Source of the DNA: G020354085 sp964629975
GTDB lineage: Bacteria > Pseudomonadota > Gammaproteobacteria > Acidiferrobacterales > Sulfurifustaceae
Length of the DNA: 14,695 nucleotides
Assembly (NCBI GenBank): GCA_964629975.1
Contig: CAZVUN010000075.1
Coordinates: 1 to 14,695, forward strand
Direction of reading: 5' to 3'
Of the stretch, positions 1-6,279 are shown piece by piece. The notes under the pieces are model-generated. The model did no database searches, was not told the origin of the DNA, and saw only the letters and a program-made list of their open reading frames with translations. Within the stretch, counting starts at the first letter, position 1. Every line of letters begins with the position of its first letter. Made by a program: the position numbers and the translations under genes.

Positions 1-809
1 CCGACGGCCCGAACGCCTGCGTCACCACACCGGCATCCATCAGGCCGCCGAGCGGCGCCATGAGCGCGGTGGCGTCCAGCGCCATGAGACAGGCCGCCAC
101 TTCCGCGGCCTGATCGCAGCCGACGGCGCCGGCGGATTCGCCGAACAGCAGCACGCGTGCCGGGTCGCCGCCGAAGCGCGCGATGTGGCGGCGCACCCAG
201 TCGAGCGCGTGGATCTGATCGAGCAGGCCCCAGCTGCCGTCGTGACCGGCCGCATCGGCCAGCGCCGGCAGCGTGAGGAAGCCGCGCGGGCCGAGGGGGT
301 AGTCGATCGTCACCACCACCGCGCCCGCGCGCGGCGAGCTTGGCGCCATCGCAGAGCGCTGCAGCGGCCGTCACCTGATTGGCTACTCCCTGCTGATTGC
401 CGCCGCCATGGATGAACACCAGCACCGGCAGCGCCTGCCGCGCGTAGCCGGCGCGCGTCCAGACGTTGAGATACAGGCAGTCCTCGCTGCCGGCCAGAAC
501 GGGCGGCGCGCCGGTCTGGTCGGTGCGCTTTTGAATGCAGCCCGGGGCGAACGCCGTGGCCGCGCGTTCGCCGTCCGAGCACGCCGGATCCTGCGGCGGC
601 ATACGGCACACCGAGGAACGCGTGCATGGCGCCGGCCAGCGTGCCGCGCACCGCGCCGAAGTCGGTAACGACCAGCCCCGGTTCCGGCGCCATGCCGGCG
701 CCGCAGGCAGGGTTCAGCGGCGGTTGCGCGGGTTTCGCTGCGTCCGGACCCGCTACAAGCCACCAGCAGGGCGCAGATCAGCCCCGGCCACCAGTTGCCG
801 CGCCCGCAT
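1..809 (-). pseudogene. Type B carboxylesterase lipoprotein, frameshifted, 3' end outside window
   Basis: Read right to left, this encodes a carboxylesterase type B (para-nitrobenzyl esterase family), a serine hydrolase of carboxylic esters. Start is ATG at 809-807, with GAGGAA about 9 bases upstream. Recognisable pieces, in several frames, are a lipoprotein signal ending LLVAC, the N-terminal motif FGAVRGTLAG...FLGVPYAA, SEDCLYLNVW, the oxyanion-hole HGGG, the stretch GSWGLLDQIHALDWV, and the nucleophile elbow FGESAGA (Ser codon about 133-135). Three single-base frame changes sit at C-runs of the plus strand: 782-785, 749-751 and 324-326. Removing one base at each restores the expected reading. 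Near 592-600 about 11 residues (PPVG.LRW region) appear lost with a frame change. After GESAGA (about 118-128) some 50 family residues seem missing in frame. The gene is probably decayed, although read errors at homopolymers could explain the single-base changes. The His/Asp part of the triad lies beyond the window. Confidence 0.72.
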
Positions 810-1087
810 CGGTTTTCTTCCTCGTTGCGACCGCTCGTTGGGCGGTCCAGGTTCTTGGGCCAACAGTACCCGGAAACGCAAACCAGCGCGCGGCGTTGGC
901 ACGGCCCCGGGGAGCTGGCCGCGGGACTGACCCCCCGGGCCCGGCCACCGCCCGGCGCACACATATAAGTAGGTACGGGTGAGCGCCCCGCCATGGGGCG
1001 CGCCGGCACAGCGGCTAATCCTCGACTATTGTTAACTGATATTTGCAGGTTTGCTGCTGTTCACGCTCCGGGGGGCGCTGGCTGGGC
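810..1087. other. Divergent intergenic region between esterase and cyclic-di-GMP gene
   Basis: No gene is visible here. The region separates the minus-strand esterase from the plus-strand sensor gene and should hold both promoters. TATAAG at 964-969 and GATATT at 1038-1043 are -10-like on the plus strand, but neither has a convincing -35. A hairpin GCGCCCC-GCCAT-GGGGCGC lies at 983-1001. Nothing else is clear. Confidence 0.4.
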
Positions 1088-3334
1088 ATGACCACAATCG
1101 ACAAAAAAGAAGCGACGTCGCCAACCGTTTACCTCACCGAAGATCTCAATACCGCATTCAACGATTTCCTGCAGATCTCGCCGGCGCACCTGAAGCTGCT
1201 GCGCTCCTATCATGAGGCGCTCATGGTCGGCGCCGAGGAATTCGCCAAGGTCTTCTACGGTTACCTCTCGAACTATCCGGCCACCGCCAGGGTGCTGGAG
1301 GACTTCCAGGCGCGCGGCGGGCGGATCGAGGACCTGATCCGCAAGCAGACGCAACACCTGTTCGGACTGCTTGCCGGGCGCAGCGAAGACGACGCGGTCG
1401 GCCACATGCAACGCATCGGCGAGATCCACCACCAGCATCGCATCGAGCCGGTGTGGATCATGGGCGCCTACCTGCTCTACCAGCAGCACCTGCAGTCGCT
1501 GCTGCGCAGCAGTGCGCGCATCAAGGACACTGACCGCGCCATGCTCGAGGCGGTGGTGCTCAAGGTGCTGTTCCGTGACATGGGGCTGATGCTCGAAGGC
1601 TACTGGCAGGCGGCGCGCGCCGCCGTGGCCACGCACAGCGCGCAGGTGACCGAGCTGCAGGACCAGATCACGCGCCTGCTGGCCAACATCCCGCAGGTGC
1701 TGTGGTCGGTGGACGTCCTCAACAACCGGCCGCTGTACGTGAGCCCGGTGGCCTATGACATCTGCAACATGGACATCAGCCTGCCGATCCCGTGCCTCAA
1801 CTGGACCGTGCCGGAGGACCAGCCGCTGGTGCGGTCGGCCTGGCAGCAGGCGCTCGGCGGCAACCAGGTGGAGATCGAGACGCGCGTGCGCCGCCCGGGC
1901 GGCGAGCTGCGCTGGTTCCGGCGCGTGTTCTATCCGTACAGCGACGCGGGCGGGCGGGTGGTGCGCATCGACGGGTTGATGGAGGACACGACCCACGCCA
2001 AGACCATGATCCAGCGCCTGCACACCATGGCGACCACCGATGCGCTCACCGGACTGCCGAACCGTTCGCTGCTCACCGACCGCCTCACCCAGGCGATCGC
2101 GGCCGCGGCGCGCGACGGCACCAAGCAGGTGGTGCTGATGCTCATGGACCTCAACCACTTCAAGGAAATCAACGACACCCTCGGCCACAGCGCCGGCGAT
2201 GAGGTGCTCACCCTGGTGGCGCAGCGCCTGAGCGGCATCCTGCGCGACACCGATACGCTCGCCCGCCTCGGCGGTGACGAGTTCGCGCTGGTGCTGCCGG
2301 ACGTGACACACGCGCGCAGCACCGCCGAACGCGTGGCGCGCAAGGTCCTGCAGTGCTTCAATGCCCCGTTCCGTGCCGCCGACAACGAGCTGTTCCTCGG
2401 CACCTCGATCGGCATCGCCATCTATCCCGAGCATGGTGATGACATCGACACGCTGCTCTCGCGCGCCGACGTCGCCATGTACAGCACCAAGAACAAGGAC
2501 CCGGGCTACCTGTTCTACGCGCCGGTGCTCGATCCGAACGCGCAACGCCACCTGCAGTTGTCCGCCGACCTGCGCCATGCGCTCGCGCGCGACGAGCTCA
2601 TGCTCTACTACCAGCCGAAGATCGACATCCGCACCGGCCGCGTGGTCGGCGCCGAGGCCCTGATCCGCTGGCGCCACCCGCAGCTCGGCGTGCTGCTGCC
2701 GGAGATGTTCGTCCCGCTTGCCGAGCGCGCCGGCCTGATCAAGCCGATCACCGACTGGGTGATCCAGACCGCCATCAAGCAGTGCCGCCAGTGGCGCGAC
2801 GCCGGCCACCGCCTGCGCGTGGCCGTGAACGTGCCGGGGCGCGCCTTCCAGGACCCGGCGCTGGTGAGCAAGGTGGCGAGCGCGCTGCTCGGCCTGAGTG
2901 CCGCGCCCGACAGCCTCGAGATCGAGATCACCGAGAACGTGCTCATGTCCGACACCGAGCTCGTCTCGCGGGTGCTGCGCGATCTCACCGAGCTCGGCAT
3001 CACCATCGCGATCGACGATTTCGGCACCGGTTATTCCTCGCTCGCCTACCTGAAGCAGCTGCCACTGCACACGCTCAAGATCGACAAGTCCTTCATCATG
3101 GACATGCACAAGGACGAGAACGACGCCGTCATCGTGCGCTCCACCATCGACCTGGCACACAACCTCGGGCGCCAGGTGGTGGCCGAGGGCATCGAGACCA
3201 AGGAGGCCTGGGACCTGCTGTGGGTGCTGGGCTGCGACGGCGCACAGGGCTTCCACATCAGCCGCCCGCTGCCGGCCGACGAGTTCGGCCAGTGGCTCGC
3301 AACCTCGCGCTGGAGTCAGGCGCCCGGGCAGTAG
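1088..3334 (+). CDS. Globin-coupled PAS-GGDEF-EAL cyclic-di-GMP enzyme
   Basis: 748 aa, predicted cytosolic, no membrane segment seen. Domain order: protoglobin/globin-coupled sensor (about 15-175), PAS-like domain (about 198-300), GGDEF (about 315-475), EAL (about 500-740). The globin part contains RIGEIHH; His114 (or 115) is the candidate heme ligand, as in DosC-type O2 sensors. The diguanylate cyclase signature GGDEF is intact at 395-399, with an RDTD product-inhibition site at 386-389, exactly five residues before it. The phosphodiesterase half has EALIRW (523-), LEIEITE, DDFGTGYSS (643-), LKIDKSF and VAEGIE, so the catalytic acidic residues and lysine are present. Both halves may therefore be active, with heme ligation setting the balance (inference). 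ATG at 1088 is preferred because the protein then starts with a normal globin-domain N-terminus; an in-frame TTG at 1043 would add 15 unlikely residues. No strong Shine-Dalgarno is visible. The gene appears to stand alone. Confidence 0.93.
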   Translation: MTTIDKKEATSPTVYLTEDLNTAFNDFLQISPAHLKLLRSYHEALMVGAEEFAKVFYGYLSNYPATARVLEDFQARGGRIEDLIRKQTQHLFGLLAGRSEDDAVGHMQRIGEIHHQHRIEPVWIMGAYLLYQQHLQSLLRSSARIKDTDRAMLEAVVLKVLFRDMGLMLEGYWQAARAAVATHSAQVTELQDQITRLLANIPQVLWSVDVLNNRPLYVSPVAYDICNMDISLPIPCLNWTVPEDQPLVRSAWQQALGGNQVEIETRVRRPGGELRWFRRVFYPYSDAGGRVVRIDGLMEDTTHAKTMIQRLHTMATTDALTGLPNRSLLTDRLTQAIAAAARDGTKQVVLMLMDLNHFKEINDTLGHSAGDEVLTLVAQRLSGILRDTDTLARLGGDEFALVLPDVTHARSTAERVARKVLQCFNAPFRAADNELFLGTSIGIAIYPEHGDDIDTLLSRADVAMYSTKNKDPGYLFYAPVLDPNAQRHLQLSADLRHALARDELMLYYQPKIDIRTGRVVGAEALIRWRHPQLGVLLPEMFVPLAERAGLIKPITDWVIQTAIKQCRQWRDAGHRLRVAVNVPGRAFQDPALVSKVASALLGLSAAPDSLEIEITENVLMSDTELVSRVLRDLTELGITIAIDDFGTGYSSLAYLKQLPLHTLKIDKSFIMDMHKDENDAVIVRSTIDLAHNLGRQVVAEGIETKEAWDLLWVLGCDGAQGFHISRPLPADEFGQWLATSRWSQAPGQ

Positions 3335-3387
3335 CGCGCGCTGCGCGGGCCGAGCGGGGCGCGTGATTCGGCGGCCCGCGGGTTTTG

Positions 3388-3396
3388 TGCCAGAAT
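3388..3396 (+). promoter_or_regulatory. Possible extended -10 promoter for the PfkB kinase gene
   Basis: TGC-CAGAAT forms an extended -10 (4 of 6 match to TATAAT with the TGn element). No -35 is evident. It would give a leader of about 65-70 bases before the ATG at 3471. Assigned by eye only. Confidence 0.3.
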
Positions 3397-3470
3397 GCGG
3401 CCGGCGCCGCGCCGTGCGTGGCGCCACCTCAGCAACCGCGCACCGCCACACACCAAGCACAGGATCAGCC

Positions 3471-4403
3471 ATGTCGGCACTCATCTGCGGCTCGTTCGCC
3501 TACGACACCATCATGGTGTTTCAGGACCACTTCAAGAACCACATCCTGCCCGACAAGGTGCACATCCTGAACGTGTCGTTCCAGGTGCCGACCCTGCGCC
3601 GCGAGTTCGGCGGCTGCGCCGGCAACATCGCCTACAACCTCAAGCTGCTGGGCGGCGAGCCGCTGCCGCTCGGCACCGTCGGCAAGGACTTTGGCCCCTA
3701 TGCCGAGTGGCTCGACAAGCTCGGCATCTCGCGCAAGCACATCCGGGTGTGCGACGACACCTATACCGCGCAGGCCTTCATCACCACCGACATGGCCGAC
3801 AACCAGATCACCGCGTTTCATCCCGGCGCCATGAACCGCTCGCACGAGGCGAGCGTCAAGGGTGTCAACGGCGTGCGGCTCGGGATGGTGGCACCCGACG
3901 GCAAGGAGGGCATGCTCGCGCACGCACGCGACTTCGCCGCCGACGGCGTGCCGTTCATCTTCGATCCCGGCCAGGGCCTGATCCTGTTCAACGGCGAGGA
4001 GCTCCTGCGCCTCATCGAGCAGGCCACCTGGGTCACGGTCAACGACTACGAGGCGCAGCTCCTGCAGGAACGCACCGGCCGCAGACTCGAGGAGCTGGCG
4101 AAGAAGGTGAAGGCCCTCATCGTCACCCTGGGCGCGCAGGGCTCGCGCATCTACACCGACGGGCGCACCATCGACATCCCGACCGCCAAGCCCAGGGCGG
4201 TCAACGACCCGACCGGCTGCGGCGACGCCTACCGCGCCGGCCTGCTCTACGGGCTGTTAAACCACCTCGACTGGGAAGCCACCGGGCGCATCGCCTCGCT
4301 CATGGGCACCCTCAAGATCGAAAGCCACGGCACCCAGAACCACCACTTCACCCGGGCCGAGTTCGAGGCGCGCTATCGCGAGGCGTTCGGCCGCAGCCTC
4401 TAG
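3471..4403 (+). CDS. PfkB-family carbohydrate/adenosine kinase
   Basis: 310 aa cytosolic ribokinase-fold enzyme that transfers phosphate from ATP to a sugar or nucleoside hydroxyl. Visible family features are the substrate-site GG in FGGCAGN (residues 46-52), the Mg/phosphate motif N191-D-Y-E194, and the PfkB signature D246-P-T-G-C-G-D252, whose last Asp is the catalytic base. The length is normal for the family. The start is ATG at 3471, with AGGA at 3461-3464; the open frame continues upstream to 3363 but lacks family sequence there. Resemblance is closest to the adenosine-kinase-like PfkB proteins of Proteobacteria, often annotated only as carbohydrate kinase; the true substrate (adenosine, ribose or another sugar) cannot be told from sequence. 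It lies 67 bases before a GC hairpin and 90 bases before the next gene on the same strand, so cotranscription is possible but not shown. Confidence 0.9.
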   Translation: MSALICGSFAYDTIMVFQDHFKNHILPDKVHILNVSFQVPTLRREFGGCAGNIAYNLKLLGGEPLPLGTVGKDFGPYAEWLDKLGISRKHIRVCDDTYTAQAFITTDMADNQITAFHPGAMNRSHEASVKGVNGVRLGMVAPDGKEGMLAHARDFAADGVPFIFDPGQGLILFNGEELLRLIEQATWVTVNDYEAQLLQERTGRRLEELAKKVKALIVTLGAQGSRIYTDGRTIDIPTAKPRAVNDPTGCGDAYRAGLLYGLLNHLDWEATGRIASLMGTLKIESHGTQNHHFTRAEFEARYREAFGRSL

Positions 4404-4431
4404 CGCGGGACGCTCGCGACGCTGCCCAGGC

Positions 4432-4453
4432 GCCGGGCGCCGACACGCCCGGC
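4432..4453 (+). other. Perfect 8-bp GC hairpin between the two kinase genes
   Basis: GCCGGGCG (4432-4439) pairs fully with CGCCCGGC (4446-4453) around a 6-base loop. There is no T-run after it, so it is not a classical terminator. It lies immediately before the candidate -10 of the next gene and could attenuate or insulate transcription. Confidence 0.45.
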
Positions 4454-4454
4454 A

Positions 4455-4463
4455 TGCGACAAT
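4455..4463 (+). promoter_or_regulatory. Possible extended -10 promoter for the APH/P-loop kinase gene
   Basis: TGC-GACAAT is an extended -10 candidate (4 of 6 in the hexamer plus TGn). The predicted transcript start is near 4470, leaving a leader of roughly 25 bases that still holds the AGGA ribosome site at 4482-4485. No -35 is obvious because the hairpin occupies that position. Confidence 0.3.
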
Positions 4464-4493
4464 CCGCACGAGTCGCCCTTTAGGATTCGCTCG

Positions 4494-6062
4494 GTGGCCG
4501 CCCCGCAAGCACCGTTGATCCGCGCCCTGCTCGACCCGCGCCGCTACGACCCTCCGGTCGCGGGCGTGGAGCTGGTCGAGACGCACATCTCCTGGGTGCT
4601 GCTTGCGGGCGAGTACGCCTACAAGATCAAGAAGCCGGTCGATCTCGGGTTTCTCGATTTCTCCACGCTGGCCAAGCGCAAACACTTCTGCGAGGAGGAG
4701 CTGCGCCTCAACCGCCGCCTCGCCCCGCAGATCTACCTGGCGGTCGTCGCGATCACCGGGACGGCCGAGGACCCGCGCCTGGGCGGCGCCGGCGCAGCCA
4801 TCGAATACGCGGTCAAGATGCGCCGCTTCGCGCAGGAGGCGCAGCTCGACCGGGTGCTGGCGCGCGGCGAGCTCACGGCCGCGCATATCGACGCGCTGGC
4901 CGATGCGCTGGCGCGCTTTCATGGCGAGGTTGCGATTGCCCGGCCCGGCACACCGTTTGGGGAGCCGGATGCGGTGTACGCGCCGATGCGCGAGAACTTC
5001 GAGCAGATCGGCCCGCGCGTGGATGCGGCGGCACGCGTGCCGCTCGCGCGGCTCGCGCAGTGGACGCAGGCCGCGCGCGAGCGCCTGGCGGGCGTGCTCG
5101 CGGCGCGCAAGCGCGATGGCTTCATCCGCGAGTGCCACGGGGATGCGCACCTCGCCAACATGGCGCTCATGGATTCTCAGGTGCTGCTGTTCGACTGCCT
5201 GGAGTTCAATGAGAACCTGCGCTGGATCGACGTGATGAGCGAGCTCGCGTTCGTGGTCATGGACCTGGACGACCGGGGGCGGGCGGATTTCGGCTGGCGC
5301 CTGCTCAACCGTTATCTCGAGCAGACCGGCGATTACGCCGGGCTCAAGGTGCTGCGCTTCTACCAGGTGTATCGCGCGCTGGTACGCACCAAGGTCGCCG
5401 CCATCCGCCTCTCGCAGCCGGGGCTGCGCGAGGAGGAGCGTGTAGGTGCCGTTGCGGACTATCAGGGCTACGTGGCGCTGGCGGAACGCTACACGCAGCC
5501 GCGCGCCGCGGCGCTCGTCATCACGCATGGCGTGTCCGGCTCGGGCAAGAGCACGGTAGCACAGCTGCTGCTCGAATCGTACGGCGCGGTACGCGTGCGC
5601 AGCGACGTCGAGCGCAAGCGCCTCGCCGGCTTACACCCGATGGCGCGCAGCGACTCCGGCATCGACGCAGGGCTCTACGCCGCCGACGTGAGCCGCCAGA
5701 CCTATGCACGCCTGGGCGAGCTGGCGCGCGTGGTGCTCGACGCCGGCATCCCCGTGATCGTCGATGCCACGTTCCTCCAACGCGCGCAGCGTGACGCGCT
5801 GCACACGCTGGCCAGAGCGCTCGGCGTGCCGTTCGTGATCCTCGACACCGCGGCGCCGGACGATGTGCTGCGTGCGCGCGTGCGGATTCGTCGCGACTTA
5901 GGCCATGACGTCTCCGAAGCCACGGCCGCGGTGCTCGAGCGCCAGCTCGCAACGCGCGAACCCCTCGCTGCCGACGAGCAGCGGCACGCCGTGCACATCG
6001 AAACCGAACCGCTACCCAGCGCGGCGCAGGTGCGCGCGCTGCTTGCCGGGCACCTTCCCTAG
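4494..6062 (+). CDS. Bifunctional APH-like kinase / P-loop kinase (AAA family ATPase)
   Basis: 522 aa cytosolic protein of two kinase-like parts. Residues about 20-320 resemble aminoglycoside-phosphotransferase-type kinases (COG2187-like): the catalytic-loop motif is H215-G-D-A-H-L-A-N222 and a metal-binding equivalent FDCLEFN follows. Residues about 340-520 are a predicted P-loop kinase (COG0645-like) with Walker A GVSGSGKST at 346-354, then VRSDVERKR and IVDATFLQ, as in polynucleotide or gluconate-type kinases. This fusion is a known but poorly characterised bacterial family, and its substrate is unknown; the APH resemblance does not imply antibiotic resistance. The start is GTG at 4494, with AGGA at 4482-4485. 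No earlier start fits, and the protein begins with the usual family sequence (LIRALLDPRRYDPP). It follows the PfkB kinase gene by 90 bases. Confidence 0.88.
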   Translation: MAAPQAPLIRALLDPRRYDPPVAGVELVETHISWVLLAGEYAYKIKKPVDLGFLDFSTLAKRKHFCEEELRLNRRLAPQIYLAVVAITGTAEDPRLGGAGAAIEYAVKMRRFAQEAQLDRVLARGELTAAHIDALADALARFHGEVAIARPGTPFGEPDAVYAPMRENFEQIGPRVDAAARVPLARLAQWTQAARERLAGVLAARKRDGFIRECHGDAHLANMALMDSQVLLFDCLEFNENLRWIDVMSELAFVVMDLDDRGRADFGWRLLNRYLEQTGDYAGLKVLRFYQVYRALVRTKVAAIRLSQPGLREEERVGAVADYQGYVALAERYTQPRAAALVITHGVSGSGKSTVAQLLLESYGAVRVRSDVERKRLAGLHPMARSDSGIDAGLYAADVSRQTYARLGELARVVLDAGIPVIVDATFLQRAQRDALHTLARALGVPFVILDTAAPDDVLRARVRIRRDLGHDVSEATAAVLERQLATREPLAADEQRHAVHIETEPLPSAAQVRALLAGHLP

Positions 6063-6146
6063 TCTGCGCCCCCTGACCTTGCTGTCGGCCGTCGCGGGCG
6101 TATCCGCCACGTGACGCGCCGGCTTATGCGCGTATCAACAAAAATC

Positions 6147-6174
6147 TTGACAGCCTCAATTGGCTGGGCATAAA
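6147..6174 (+). promoter_or_regulatory. Promoter of nrdJab
   Basis: TTGACA at 6147-6152 matches the sigma-70 -35 consensus perfectly. With a 16-base spacer, CATAAA at 6169-6174 is the -10 (4 of 6). The predicted start near 6181 gives a leader of about 100 bases before the nrdJa ATG at 6280. Confidence 0.6.
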
Positions 6175-6185
6175 GTTCCGGCCCA

Positions 6186-6201
6186 CCACAAGATGTAGTG
6201 T
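6186..6201 (+). promoter_or_regulatory. NrdR box upstream of nrdJa
   Basis: The 16-mer CCACAAGATGTAGTGT agrees with 13 of 16 positions of the NrdR consensus acaCwAtATaTwGtgt, including the central A-T and the GTGT half. It lies just downstream of the predicted transcript start, a position where binding of the repressor NrdR would block transcription. NrdR boxes usually come in pairs about three helical turns apart; I see no good second copy at that distance. Confidence 0.6.
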
Positions 6202-6279
6202 GTCGGCCTGCTCCTCGGCCGCTACTAATAGAAGTTCCGGGGCCCCAGCGCCCGCGCCACTACCGGAGGACAACAAGGA

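Noticed and set aside
1061..3484. 807-codon open frame on the minus strand
   Set aside because: It lies entirely opposite the sensor-GGDEF-EAL gene, whose motifs are unmistakable. Its His/Arg/Val-rich low-complexity translation is typical of an antisense shadow in GC-rich DNA.
4257..5528. 423-codon minus-strand open frame
   Set aside because: Opposite the two kinase genes; no motifs, shadow of the real frames.
6136..6151. Second NrdR box candidate CAACAAAAATCTTGAC
   Set aside because: Matches few of the conserved positions and its 50-base spacing does not suit the usual pairing.
6256..6272. B12-box-like GCCACTACCGG in the nrdJ leader
   Set aside because: The leader from the predicted start is about 100 bases, too short for a cobalamin riboswitch, and no other riboswitch elements were seen.
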